From Oceanobacillus sp. FSL K6-2867 (GTDB taxonomy: Bacteria > Bacillota > Bacilli > Bacillales > Amphibacillaceae), in contig NZ_CP150144.1 in assembly GCF_037963145.1 (NCBI RefSeq), positions 3,720,001-3,784,000 of the forward strand: DNA of 64,000 nt, in the 5' to 3' direction. The notes beneath the pieces were generated by a model. The model made no database searches. It was given only the letters and a program-made list of their open reading frames with translations, and was not told the DNA's origin. The translations under genes were made by a program, and so were the position numbers. Positions 18,559 through 27,306 of this stretch are shown here, piece by piece (position 1 is the stretch's first letter; each line of letters begins with the position of its first letter).

Positions 18559-18596
18559 ACAGTATACATTCTGAAATGTATACTGTTTTCTTTTTT
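18559..18596 (+). terminator. Terminator after the XRE-cupin gene
   Basis: aacagtatacat / atgtatactgtt stem followed by ttcttttttc. Confidence 0.85.
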
Positions 18597-18673
18597 CGGA
18601 AGTTTGAGAATTATAACAGCCTAATTACTTAACATTACGTGTTAATTACAAATCCAGAAAGGTATTTACACAT

Positions 18674-18701
18674 TTGTACCATACGTTTAGGTTAGTATAA
18701 G
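18674..18701 (+). promoter_or_regulatory. Possible SigA promoter of the D,D-carboxypeptidase gene
   Basis: TTGTAC, 16 nt, TATAAG, about 80 nt before the gene. Acceptable spacing, moderate match. Confidence 0.45.
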
Positions 18702-18783
18702 ACGTGATTTGTTTTTCTAAGTGCATCTTTCCGCATTGTGATAAACCAACAAATAGAAAAACAAATAATGGGGAAGTGTTCGT

Positions 18784-19989
18784 ATGAGAAAAATAGCTTG
18801 GATGATGACATTAATTGTCACCATGAATGCAGTACTCGTTTCCACAGCACAGGCTGATTCGAGAGAAGAATCACTGCAGATAAAGAGTGATTCTGCAATC
18901 GTAATGGAAGCTTCGACAGGGAAAGTTTTATATGAAAAGCATGCAAAAGAACCGATGTATCCTGCCAGTTTAACAAAAATTGCAACTGCGATTTATGCAA
19001 TTGAAAATGGAAAGCTTGATGATATTGTAACAGTAAGCGGCAATGCTAGAAAGGTAGATGGAACAACTGTCTTCCTGGAAAAGGGAGAAAAAGTACGTTT
19101 AAAAAAACTTATTCAAGGATTGCTGATTAATTCTGGAAATGATGCTGGAATTGCAATTGCAGAGCATTTGAGTGGTGATGTAAAGTCGTTCGCAAAAGAT
19201 CTGAATATATATCTGAAAGAAGTAATCGGAACTGAACAAACAAACTTTGAAAATCCACACGGTTTATTTGATGAAAATCATGTTACAACAGCAGAAGATT
19301 TAGCAAAAATAACCCAATACGCAATGAAAAATGATGTATTTATGGATATCTTTAGCACGAAGGAAATGGATTGGCACGGAAAAACATGGGATACAACGAT
19401 TCAAACACATCATAAATTAGTTAAAGAGGAAATTCCATATAAGGGAGTTACTGGCGGGAAAAATGGTTTTGTTTCTCAATCAGGTTATACATTAGCAACT
19501 ACTGCGGAAAGAGATGATTTAAAATTAATCACAGTCACGCTAAAAAGTAATGTTGTAGAAGATGCCTATAATGATACAATCAAACTATTAGATTATGGAT
19601 TTGAAAACTTTACGACATCAAGTATACCAAAGGGAACAACTTTCACGTTTGAGGATCAGCAATATGCTACACCTGAAAAGATTGTTTATACACATGCACA
19701 GAACGATAAACTTGTAGAAAAAGTGGAAGTAAATGGAGTCTTAAAAATGATGAACCAGGATGGCGAAGCAGTTGATACGTTTCAACTTGATGAAATTAAA
19801 AAGGACAAGCCGGCAGTAGCTGCAAGATCATCCGAAAATCAACCAAGTGCTGCATCTATTGTTATGGAAAGATTTTTTTCTAGCACCTATCTTTCAATTG
19901 TGTTTTTTATCGGTGTAATAACCATCTTTTATTTCCAGGTTCGTAAGTTAAGAATTACTAGAAGAAATCGAGACAAATTTTATTTTTAA
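18784..19989 (+). CDS. D-alanyl-D-alanine carboxypeptidase (DacF/S11 type)
   Basis: 401 residues. Sec signal peptide (residues 1-25, cleavage near AQA-DS). Penicillin-binding motifs: SxxK at Ser62-Lys65 (ASLTKI), SxN at Ser117-Asn119 (NSGND), and the third box read as KNG at 226-228 (GGKNGFVSQSG) where KTG is usual. A C-terminal TM segment (about 368-388) followed by basic residues anchors it in the membrane. It trims the terminal D-Ala of muropeptides. The KNG variant does not necessarily mean inactivity. No sporulation partner (spoIIAA and so on) follows, so a vegetative or generic role is possible. Confidence 0.9.
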   Translation: MRKIAWMMTLIVTMNAVLVSTAQADSREESLQIKSDSAIVMEASTGKVLYEKHAKEPMYPASLTKIATAIYAIENGKLDDIVTVSGNARKVDGTTVFLEKGEKVRLKKLIQGLLINSGNDAGIAIAEHLSGDVKSFAKDLNIYLKEVIGTEQTNFENPHGLFDENHVTTAEDLAKITQYAMKNDVFMDIFSTKEMDWHGKTWDTTIQTHHKLVKEEIPYKGVTGGKNGFVSQSGYTLATTAERDDLKLITVTLKSNVVEDAYNDTIKLLDYGFENFTTSSIPKGTTFTFEDQQYATPEKIVYTHAQNDKLVEKVEVNGVLKMMNQDGEAVDTFQLDEIKKDKPAVAARSSENQPSAASIVMERFFSSTYLSIVFFIGVITIFYFQVRKLRITRRNRDKFYF

Positions 19990-20039
19990 CGCTGTTAGCT
20001 TAGAAAAAAATGATTCATACAAGACGCCTGTCACAGGTC

Positions 20040-20076
20040 AACCTTCCTGATACATATATTATCAGGAAGGTTTTTT
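20040..20076 (+). terminator. Terminator after the carboxypeptidase gene
   Basis: aaccttcctgata / tatcaggaaggtt perfect 13-bp stem with six T. Confidence 0.88.
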
Positions 20077-20165
20077 AGGTTGGAAAGTTTAACTTTACAC
20101 AACAATGTCAGTCAATCGAATATTTTGCAATGCTAAGTTTTCTATAATGACGGGAGGAAAACCAG

Positions 20166-20846
20166 ATGAATCCTTATTATCCTTACTGGCCGAATAGAAG
20201 TTATAATGTACATGATCCTCATCAATACATGCCATATGGACAGCAGCCTGCTGCTTATGATAATCAGCATGCTTATCCAATCAATACTGATTATTTTGAT
20301 CGTCAGCAAACGGTTAGAGGTCAAGCTACATGGACAGATGGGGGACAAGTAACAAAATGCGGTATAGCTTGGTCAGAAAATGAGTATATGACAGCAGCTG
20401 TTGGAGAAAATTCCCCCTATGAATGTGGACAAATGCTTAAAATCAGAAATATTTCTGCTCCATATGGGAGAGAAATTATTGTAAAAGTCGTCGATCAAGT
20501 TTCGGGCTATCCGGCGAATCGGATCAATTTACATCGAAGGGCATTTGAAGCATTGGGCGTTAACACAAGTGTGGGAGTCATTAATATTGAAATCATTCCT
20601 TCACCTGAATTGGAGCAAGAAAAATGGGGGAAATATTTATTGGAAGTTACCGAAGCGGCGTATCCAAACTTTAATGTTACCGACTATAATGCAATTGGAA
20701 AAACAATGCTCTCCCATTCCTTAGTTAGAGAAACATTTGAATTTGTTTTACAGTCACCTCAAGAAACGTTGAGAGTACAAGGAATTGTTGTTTATAATCC
20801 GAACACAGATCGAATTGTTTCATTTAATTTACAGGAAGTTCAGTAA
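20166..20846 (+). CDS. Double-psi beta-barrel (RlpA/expansin-like) plus DUF3889 protein
   Basis: 226 residues, no signal peptide. Residues 1-50 are rich in Pro, Tyr and Gln (NPYYPYWP, YGQQPAAYDNQ), as seen in spore-coat proteins. Residues about 50-150 read as an RlpA-like double-psi beta barrel: GQATWTDGGQVTKCG, the acidic VKVVDQVSG and NRINLHRRAFEALG. Residues about 155-226 match the DUF3889 pattern (YLLEVTEAAYPNFNVTDYN). The barrel may bind glycan strands. The Asp of the expansin catalytic site has a counterpart in VVDQV. Ribosome site gggagga. Spore association is inference from the N terminus and missing signal peptide. Confidence 0.78.
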   Translation: MNPYYPYWPNRSYNVHDPHQYMPYGQQPAAYDNQHAYPINTDYFDRQQTVRGQATWTDGGQVTKCGIAWSENEYMTAAVGENSPYECGQMLKIRNISAPYGREIIVKVVDQVSGYPANRINLHRRAFEALGVNTSVGVINIEIIPSPELEQEKWGKYLLEVTEAAYPNFNVTDYNAIGKTMLSHSLVRETFEFVLQSPQETLRVQGIVVYNPNTDRIVSFNLQEVQ

Positions 20847-20924
20847 GAATTTGGTTTGCAACAGAGTAAATGAAAAGTTATAAGAGAATAAATAATACCT
20901 TAATAAAGGACGTATCCGACCTGG

Positions 20925-20961
20925 TAAAGCTAGCATTCGTTGAGTTAGAATGCTAGCTTTA
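20925..20961 (+). terminator. Perfect 14-bp hairpin without a T run
   Basis: taaagctagcattc / gaatgctagcttta with a 9-nt loop. The following sequence (aagttaact) lacks the T run, so termination may need help or it may be a processing signal. The remainder of 20847-21159 shows no gene. Confidence 0.5.
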
Positions 20962-21159
20962 AAGTTAACTAGAATGGCATGGATTCAAGCATTGTATACA
21001 GCCATAAATTTTCGAAAATGGATAGACTGCTTTCCTTATTATTAAAGCACTTTGGCAATTATAGTGATTACCTAATTCTTCATAATCACCATTGGATTTA
21101 GAAATAGTTATCGGGGAATAATAAAACTAATATCCAATAAGTTAAATGAGGTGTATAAA

Positions 21160-21582
21160 ATGGGATTACGGATTAATCCATATATTATTTTGGATGGCAC
21201 GGGAATAGAAGCTGTTGATTTTTATAAAGATACATTAGGAGCAAAGGTGTTGGGGATTCAAACGTATGGTGATATGCCTGATAATCCGGAATTTAAGCCG
21301 TCTGCTGAAGCAAAGAATCGAGTAATGCATGCTAGTTTAAAGATAGGTAATTCAGAACTTATGATTACAGATACTTTTCCTGGACAGCCTTACCAGTTAG
21401 GTTCGCAGTTATGTATTGCTATATTACCAGATACTGCAGCTGAAGCGAATGAATTGTTTGCAAAATTACAAGACGATGGAGAGGTAATAATGCCGCTGCA
21501 AGAAACGGATTGGAGTCCAGCTTATGGACAAGTAAAAGATAAATTTGGAATTACATGGCAAGTTTCTGCTGAAATGAAGTAA
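21160..21582 (+). CDS. VOC family protein (PhnB/glyoxalase-like)
   Basis: 140 residues, a single vicinal-oxygen-chelate module of the PhnB-like type: RINPYIILDGTGIEAVDFY at the start, GNSELMITDTFPG in the middle and DKFGITWQV at the end. Family members act as metal-dependent glyoxalases, dioxygenases or drug-binding proteins; the substrate cannot be predicted. ATG 21160 follows gaggtg; a GTG at 21151 lies inside the ribosome site. Monocistronic. Confidence 0.85.
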   Translation: MGLRINPYIILDGTGIEAVDFYKDTLGAKVLGIQTYGDMPDNPEFKPSAEAKNRVMHASLKIGNSELMITDTFPGQPYQLGSQLCIAILPDTAAEANELFAKLQDDGEVIMPLQETDWSPAYGQVKDKFGITWQVSAEMK

Positions 21583-21591
21583 ATGATGAAT

Positions 21592-21636
21592 ACGTCATCG
21601 TTCTATTTTCAAAAAAGATCGATGACGTGATTTTTT
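21592..21636 (+). terminator. Terminator after the VOC gene
   Basis: acgtcatcg / cgatgacgt stem with a wide loop, then gattttttatt. Confidence 0.75.
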
Positions 21637-21726
21637 ATTTATGTTAGGTATGTTGAAGCATAATTCTAGAAATTAATTGTCACATCTGTATACTAGGTAT
21701 GAAAGAAATTAAGAAGGGGTTACAAC

Positions 21727-23265
21727 ATGAGTCAACAAAAGACATCGAAATCAATTCGATTATTAAATTTTATTGAGGAAAAAGGGAACAAGCTGCCGCA
21801 TCCGATAACCATCTTTATTCTTTTTACGCTAATTGTTATCGCACTATCGCATGTTCTCTCTATATTTGGAGTAAGTGTCAGCTTTGAAGGCATGAATAAT
21901 GAAACAGGACAAATTGAAACACTCAATGTAGATGCTATTAGCTTGCTTGTACCTGAAGGCATTGCATATATGTTCTCTAGTGTAGTAACGAATTTCACAT
22001 CCTTTGTGGCATTGGGTCCTGTACTTGTTGCCATGCTTGGTGTGGGTGTAGCTGAGAAGAGCGGTTATATCAGTGCGATTATGACAAATACGGTGACCAA
22101 AGCTCCAAGGAAGCTTGTCACTCCAATCGTGGTCTTGATGGGCGTTATGTCCAATGTAGCAGCGTCTGTTGGATATGTCGTGCTTGTTCCATTAGGGGCG
22201 ATTATCTTCTTAGGATTCAAACGTCATCCGTTAGCGGGGCTTTCTGCAGCATTTGCAGGTGTTTCTGGCGGCTATTCTGCCAATTTATTGTTAGGAACGA
22301 ATGATCCGCTGCTGAGTGGCATTTCCACAGAAGGTGCACGAATATTAGATGCAAATTACGTTGTAAATGCAACAGATAACTGGTTCTTTATGATTGCTTC
22401 TACATTTTTAATTGTAATTATCGGGACGATTATTACAGATAAGATTATTGAGCCGAAATTAGGAAAATATATACCTAGTGAACCCCTTGAAAATAAAAAT
22501 GAAGTAACAAGTATCGAGAAAAGGGGATTATTATGGGCAAATATTTCTATTCTTGTTACAGTAGCTGTGATTGCTGCACTCGTCATTCCGGAAAATGCTC
22601 CATTACGCGGTGATGAGGGGAGCATTATTGTTTCCCCGTTTATGAGCAGTATTATCTTTCTGATGATGGTCATTTTTTTAGTACCTGGTGTCATTTATGG
22701 AATTGTAACAAAATCAGTAAGAAATGATAAGGATGTTGCGCATTTAATGACAGGGTCCTTAGAAACGATGGCGGGATTTATTGTCCTGATTTTCTTTGCT
22801 GCTCAGTTTGTCGCATTATTTAATTATACGAATTTAGGAACCATTATTGCAGTAAAGGGCGCTGCGTTTTTACAGGCGATAAATTTTGATGGGGTGCCAT
22901 TGCTTGCTGCATTGATTTTTATTACTGCGATTATTAATTTGTTTATTGCTGCAGATTCGGCGAAATGGGCAATTATGGCTCCAGTGTTTGTCCCGATGTT
23001 TATGCAGATGGGGATTTCTCCTGAAGTAACACAAGTAGCATATAGGGTTGGGGACTCATCAACAAATATCATTTCCCCACTCATGCCATTTTTCCCGTTA
23101 GTTGTGGCATTTGCACAGCGATACGGCAAACAAAATGGAGTAGGAACTGTTATTTCGTTAATGCTGCCTTATTCCATAACGATTCTTATTTGCTGGAGCT
23201 TATTCTTTGTGATTTGGTATGTATTGGGTATACCGGTTGGTCCAGGTACTAGTTTAACTTATTAA
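21727..23265 (+). CDS. AbgT family transporter
   Basis: 512 residues with about 12 hydrophobic segments. AbgT signatures: GNKLPHPITIFILF near the start, NVAASVGYVVLVPLGAIIF in the middle and the conserved RVGDSSTNIISPLMPFFP near the C terminus. E. coli AbgT takes up p-aminobenzoyl-glutamate; other members (YdaH, MtrF) export sulfonamides or act in antimetabolite resistance. No abgA/abgB amidohydrolase is adjacent, so the substrate is open. Followed at 18 nt by an OsmC gene, forming a two-gene operon. Ribosome site aagaaggggt. Confidence 0.9.
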   Translation: MSQQKTSKSIRLLNFIEEKGNKLPHPITIFILFTLIVIALSHVLSIFGVSVSFEGMNNETGQIETLNVDAISLLVPEGIAYMFSSVVTNFTSFVALGPVLVAMLGVGVAEKSGYISAIMTNTVTKAPRKLVTPIVVLMGVMSNVAASVGYVVLVPLGAIIFLGFKRHPLAGLSAAFAGVSGGYSANLLLGTNDPLLSGISTEGARILDANYVVNATDNWFFMIASTFLIVIIGTIITDKIIEPKLGKYIPSEPLENKNEVTSIEKRGLLWANISILVTVAVIAALVIPENAPLRGDEGSIIVSPFMSSIIFLMMVIFLVPGVIYGIVTKSVRNDKDVAHLMTGSLETMAGFIVLIFFAAQFVALFNYTNLGTIIAVKGAAFLQAINFDGVPLLAALIFITAIINLFIAADSAKWAIMAPVFVPMFMQMGISPEVTQVAYRVGDSSTNIISPLMPFFPLVVAFAQRYGKQNGVGTVISLMLPYSITILICWSLFFVIWYVLGIPVGPGTSLTY

Positions 23266-23283
23266 GAAAGGAAGTTTTTAATT

Positions 23284-23697
23284 ATGAAAGTAACTACAAC
23301 ATGGACAGGTGGACGAGCATTTGAATCAGTTGGTGATTCAGGATACGCCACCTATATGGATGCAACAGAAGCCTATGGCGGTTTAGGTAAAGGGGCCACG
23401 CCAACTGAAATGCTGCTTGGTTCTTTAGCTGGATGTATTGGAATTGATGTAACGATGATTTTAAGACCACATTTAGAAAAAATAACTAAAATTGAAATTA
23501 TTACAGATGGAACGCGTAAAGAGGAGGCGCCAAAGGGTTTCACAGCAATTCAAGTAACATTTATTGTTGATGGAGATATTGATAGCAAGAAAGTTTGGCG
23601 TGCAATTAACCTTGGTGAAGAAAAATATTGCTCTGTATCGGATTCTTTAAAAGCGAAGATTGATTTCAATCTAATTTTGAATGGAGAAGAGAGCTAA
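23284..23697 (+). CDS. OsmC family peroxiredoxin-like protein
   Basis: 137 residues with both conserved cysteines of the OsmC/Ohr fold: SLAGCIGIDVTM (about Cys59) and EEKYCSVSDSL (about Cys119). Such proteins reduce organic hydroperoxides by a Cys-based mechanism. It is closer to the YhfA/OsmC-like group than to Ohr. Co-transcribed with the AbgT carrier. Confidence 0.88.
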   Translation: MKVTTTWTGGRAFESVGDSGYATYMDATEAYGGLGKGATPTEMLLGSLAGCIGIDVTMILRPHLEKITKIEIITDGTRKEEAPKGFTAIQVTFIVDGDIDSKKVWRAINLGEEKYCSVSDSLKAKIDFNLILNGEES

Positions 23698-23702
23698 TAA
23701 AG

Positions 23703-23734
23703 AAGGAACGGTCTGCAATCAGACCGTTCCTTTC
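23703..23734. terminator. Bidirectional terminator, osmC / flotillin
   Basis: Perfect 13-bp stem aaggaacggtctg / cagaccgttcctt with a caat loop, used by both convergent units. Confidence 0.85.
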
Positions 23735-23737
23735 AAT

Positions 23738-25300
23738 TTAATTCGAATGATCAGCTTCACTTGCAGCTAATTCATTCTCTTTGTTCTTGGCATAGCGAAT
23801 TTGGTCAAAGTCAATATCGTCAGGTAAATTGTTTTTTCCTGTAATATTCTCCAGTAAATCTTTCACATCAATACCAGAAGAGGCCTTGAGGGACTCTTGT
23901 AGAGTTGACATGAGATTTGTTGCATAGCCGGTAACCTTATTTGCTCCGCCATCTGCACCACTGCTTCCTGTATCAACAACTGTAATTTTATCGATGTTCG
24001 CAAGTGGACTGGCAATTTCTTTCGCATATTCAGGAAGCATTTTCATAACCATATCGAGTACAGCTGCTTGACCGAACTGTTCGAATGCTTCGGCGATCTT
24101 TTCTTTTGCTTCCGCTTCCGCAATACCTTTTAGACGGATAATCTCTGCTTCTGCTTCCCCTTGTGCCCGTTGTGAGTCAGCTTTAGCAAGACCATCTACG
24201 CGGACTTGTTCTGCTTCTGCTTTTGCTTGTGATTCAATACGGTATTGATTCGCATCTGCTTCAGCAATTTGTCTAGCTTTTTCAGCAACAGCTGATTGCT
24301 CAACCGCATAGCGGTCAGCATCTGCTTTCTTCTTAACTTCAGAGTCGTATTGTCGTTCACGACGCAGAATTTCTTTTTCTTCCAACTCAATTTGTTTTTG
24401 TCGTTCAATAATTTTAATTTGCATCTCTTGCTCTGTAACCTGCTGTTTCGCACGTGCAGTTTCATAGTCATAGGCTTGGTCAGCACGAGCTTTTGCAATA
24501 TCCTGTTCACGGCGGTATTCTGCTGTCTTCAATTGATTTTCTTTCTCAGCTTCAGCAATTTCTGTTGAGCGTTCTAATTCTGCTTTTTGTGCGTCCTTAG
24601 CAGCTTCAGCACGTTTGATCCGTGTTTCTTTATCCGCCTCAGCAGTAGCAATATCTGCATCACGCTTCACTTGGGCAATCCGAGGTTTACCTAATGAGTC
24701 AAGATAACCATTTTTATCTTTTACATCTTTAATAGTAAAAGATACGATGACTAATCCCATTTTTGCTAAATCCTGTGAAGCAACACGCTGCACTTCCTGG
24801 GAAAATTTATCCCGGTTTTTATATATTTCTTCGACAGTCATAGAACCTAGAATGGAACGTAGATGTCCTTCAAGAACTTCTTTTGCTTCATTCTCGCGGT
24901 CCGATCTTGACTTACCTAAAAATTGTTCAGCAGCTGTAGCAATTTCATTAATCGAGCCGCCAATTTTAATTATTGCAGTTCCATCGGCCATTACAGGCAC
25001 ACCTTGCTCCGTATAGACCTCTGGAGTTGATACTTCCAGTTTACTAGATAGTAAGCTGAGTGGCTCTGCTTGTTGGAAAACAGGTAATACAAATGTACCT
25101 CCACCGCGAATAATTTTAATTTTATTCCCAGATTCATCTGTATGTACATTCTTTCCACCTAAGTAACTACCAGTTACAATAAGTGCTTCATCAGGGCCTG
25201 CTGTGCGGTACTTTGTCATAAATACAGCGATAAGTGCAATTAATAAAAATACAACAATAGCAATTACGACCCAAATACCTACTGAAATACTTTCTAACAT
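23738..25300 (-). CDS. floT: Flotillin
   Basis: 520 residues, similar in length to B. subtilis FloT/YuaG (509). Membrane-inserted N terminus (about 8-29), SPFH/band 7 domain (about 30-210), then a long coiled coil with EA-rich repeats (about 220-400) and a C-terminal oligomerisation region (AVLDMVMKMLPEYAKEIASPLANIDKI). Flotillins form membrane microdomains that organise signalling and secretion. Ribosome site aaaggaggat. It is encoded downstream of the NfeD-like gene at 25990, the yuaF-yuaG order of B. subtilis. Confidence 0.95.
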   Translation of the reverse strand: MLESISVGIWVVIAIVVFLLIALIAVFMTKYRTAGPDEALIVTGSYLGGKNVHTDESGNKIKIIRGGGTFVLPVFQQAEPLSLLSSKLEVSTPEVYTEQGVPVMADGTAIIKIGGSINEIATAAEQFLGKSRSDRENEAKEVLEGHLRSILGSMTVEEIYKNRDKFSQEVQRVASQDLAKMGLVIVSFTIKDVKDKNGYLDSLGKPRIAQVKRDADIATAEADKETRIKRAEAAKDAQKAELERSTEIAEAEKENQLKTAEYRREQDIAKARADQAYDYETARAKQQVTEQEMQIKIIERQKQIELEEKEILRRERQYDSEVKKKADADRYAVEQSAVAEKARQIAEADANQYRIESQAKAEAEQVRVDGLAKADSQRAQGEAEAEIIRLKGIAEAEAKEKIAEAFEQFGQAAVLDMVMKMLPEYAKEIASPLANIDKITVVDTGSSGADGGANKVTGYATNLMSTLQESLKASSGIDVKDLLENITGKNNLPDDIDFDQIRYAKNKENELAASEADHSN

Positions 25301-25444
25301 AATTTATCCTCCTTTTTGTAGTTGGCAGATATGTATATAACTTTCTATCTGCATAATTGCAAGTTAGACAATCACCTAAAGTTTGGTAAATGCCAAGTTT
25401 GCAAAAGAAATTTATTAAAATACTAATCCAGATGGATGAGTAGA

Positions 25445-25990
25445 TTAAACAGAAAAATTAGCATCTAAATCCGTTTCATAAGGAACTACATAAAGAACGC
25501 CATTTGTTACTTCAATAACAAGTACTTGCTTCCCAGATTCGATCGGTTTATGTTCATAAGCCGCGGCAGGTTTTGAAATCATCCCGCTTTTACTATCGAT
25601 AATAATTTCGCCATAGCCATTCTCCGGAATTGGAATGATAATTTTGCCAACTCTTCCTTTTAACGAATCCTCCGTATAGCTTAGTGATTCTTCTGCTGAG
25701 GAAATTGGAATCAAAACAAATACATTAAGCAATGTACTTAATAAGAAAGAAAAGACAATTGAGATACCGATAATGAGAAGGCTGTTAATGGATGTGAGAA
25801 CTTCAAATATATATCCTGAAGCAGAGAAAAAAGTTATAAAGGATAAAATAAGAACAGGATGAATAAAGCTGATTGCCTCTGTGATGACTTCTAAAATATC
25901 ACCAAATAAGAGGTAAAGAATGGTTAATATTCCTGCTGTAATTAGTGTTATTAAGTAAATCGTTTCAATCGGTGTATCAAATAGCATCAT
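25445..25990 (-). CDS. yuaF: NfeD-like membrane protein
   Basis: About 181 residues with three or four TM segments in the N-terminal two thirds, then a small beta-barrel OB-type domain (LKGRVGKIIIPIPENGYGEIII, ending in VIEVTNGVLYVVPYE), the NfeD build. NfeD proteins work with flotillins; the flotillin gene follows at 145 nt. Start: ATG 25990 is 6-7 nt after agggatgg, whereas ATG 25996 is too close to it. A SigW-like promoter lies upstream. Confidence 0.9.
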   Translation of the reverse strand: MMLFDTPIETIYLITLITAGILTILYLLFGDILEVITEAISFIHPVLILSFITFFSASGYIFEVLTSINSLLIIGISIVFSFLLSTLLNVFVLIPISSAEESLSYTEDSLKGRVGKIIIPIPENGYGEIIIDSKSGMISKPAAAYEHKPIESGKQVLVIEVTNGVLYVVPYETDLDANFSV

Positions 25991-26024
25991 ATGCATCCAT
26001 CCCTTAATTGTAGTTGCTTTACTT

Positions 26025-26055
26025 TATATACAAATTAACGATAATAAAGGTTTCG
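26025..26055 (-). promoter_or_regulatory. SigW-like promoter of yuaF-floT
   Basis: On the minus strand cGAAACC is followed 17 nt later by TGTAtata. SigW promoters read TGAAAC-N16-CGTA. The match is imperfect by one base in each box and one in spacing, but yuaFG belongs to the SigW regulon in B. subtilis. The rest of the gap 26056-26352 shows nothing I can support. Confidence 0.4.
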
Positions 26056-26352
26056 TAAAATTAGAAAAAAGTAATAAAAATCATGAAAAATTCGTTATGT
26101 ATGTAATGAAATTAAATGAACAGGAAAAATCATACATATTAAATATATTCGAAACAATGCTTATTATCAATGATTTTGTGAAATTAGGTTACAATTGGTA
26201 TTTGGGTAAATTGCAAAGGAGAATGCAGTTGATATTCATAAATGTGAACCTAGAAAGCATTTAAAAGAAAAGGAGAGAGGAAGATGACCCAATGAGGATT
26301 TGATCATCGTCCCATGTATAAACTTCAATTTACGATTTAAATGATGAAAAAA

Positions 26353-27306
26353 TTAGTTTCCTGCTACATCTCGCTTCGTAAAGAAAATCCATGCAAGCAG
26401 CATAAACACAATATAATAGATTAAAAGCATTATAATCGAAAAACCTAATGTCATGCCCTCGATGAATGGCGTATTTCCATCCGCATACTGACTTAAGTCT
26501 GTGTTCGCAAACAGGATATATTTGGCCCATGAGCGTTCTGCAAAAAAGAAGACAATTTGGTTTCCGACAAACATGAGAAAGATCGCCAGTCCGATTGCAA
26601 GTGCACTATTACGGAATACACTTGAAATCATAAATGCGAAGGTTGCCATCATGAGTAAAATAATGAGCTGGTAACCATATCCTGAAATAATCTCGCCAAT
26701 AACAGACACGTACTCCAAGCTGCCGTTCTTTTCCAACAGAGTATATGGATTCATACCCTCGATACCAAAGAGAATAGCACCTGCAATCCCAGAGAAAATT
26801 AAGACAAATAATAGGGTAAATAAAGCGAATAAAAGTACAGATACGTATTTGGAAATTAATATTTTGGTGCGGGAAATAGGACGAATAAGAAGAAGTTTAA
26901 TTGTTCCCCATCTAAATTCATTCGCAATAATTCCTGCTGCAACTATAATCGTTAATAAACTTACTAAGGACAATAGCATTTTGTTTTCCATAATAAAATG
27001 CCACGCACCATATCCTGAAGGCTGAATATCATTTTCTAAGTAGTAATTATTTTGCTCGATCAATATAGAGTTATAGGTTTCTAAATAAGATTCATCTTCC
27101 ATTTCTTGCGTTAAGCTTGCGTTTTCTTCTTCTAGTTGTGTTCGCCATGAATCTGATTCATAGCTTTTTTGGATATCCCCAACAGTATTATTTAAAATTC
27201 CAGTGCCGACTATAATCACAGCTAACAGTATATACATAATCCATGTTGATTTAACAACGTAGATTTTTTTTAGTTCATTAGAAATAAGGTTAAAAAAGTT
27301 ACTCAA
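26353..27306 (-). CDS. ABC-2 type exporter permease
   Basis: About 317 residues with six hydrophobic segments and a large extracytoplasmic loop after TM1 (residues about 50-110). It matches the ABC-2/BcrB-like permeases that pair with the BcrA-like ATPase encoded just upstream. Start: TTG 27306 follows ggagag at 7 nt and gives an 8-nt overlap with the ATPase gene; TTG 27321 lacks a ribosome site. Probably exports a peptide antibiotic or lipid-like substrate. Confidence 0.85.
   Translation of the reverse strand: MSNFFNLISNELKKIYVVKSTWIMYILLAVIIVGTGILNNTVGDIQKSYESDSWRTQLEEENASLTQEMEDESYLETYNSILIEQNNYYLENDIQPSGYGAWHFIMENKMLLSLVSLLTIIVAAGIIANEFRWGTIKLLLIRPISRTKILISKYVSVLLFALFTLLFVLIFSGIAGAILFGIEGMNPYTLLEKNGSLEYVSVIGEIISGYGYQLIILLMMATFAFMISSVFRNSALAIGLAIFLMFVGNQIVFFFAERSWAKYILFANTDLSQYADGNTPFIEGMTLGFSIIMLLIYYIVFMLLAWIFFTKRDVAGN

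Noticed and set aside
24196..25016. Long open frames on both strands inside the flotillin gene
   Set aside because: They come from the repetitive EA-rich codon pattern of the coiled coil; none has a ribosome site or protein-like composition.
26281..26300. ATG behind gaggaag at 26283
   Set aside because: The ORF ends after three codons.
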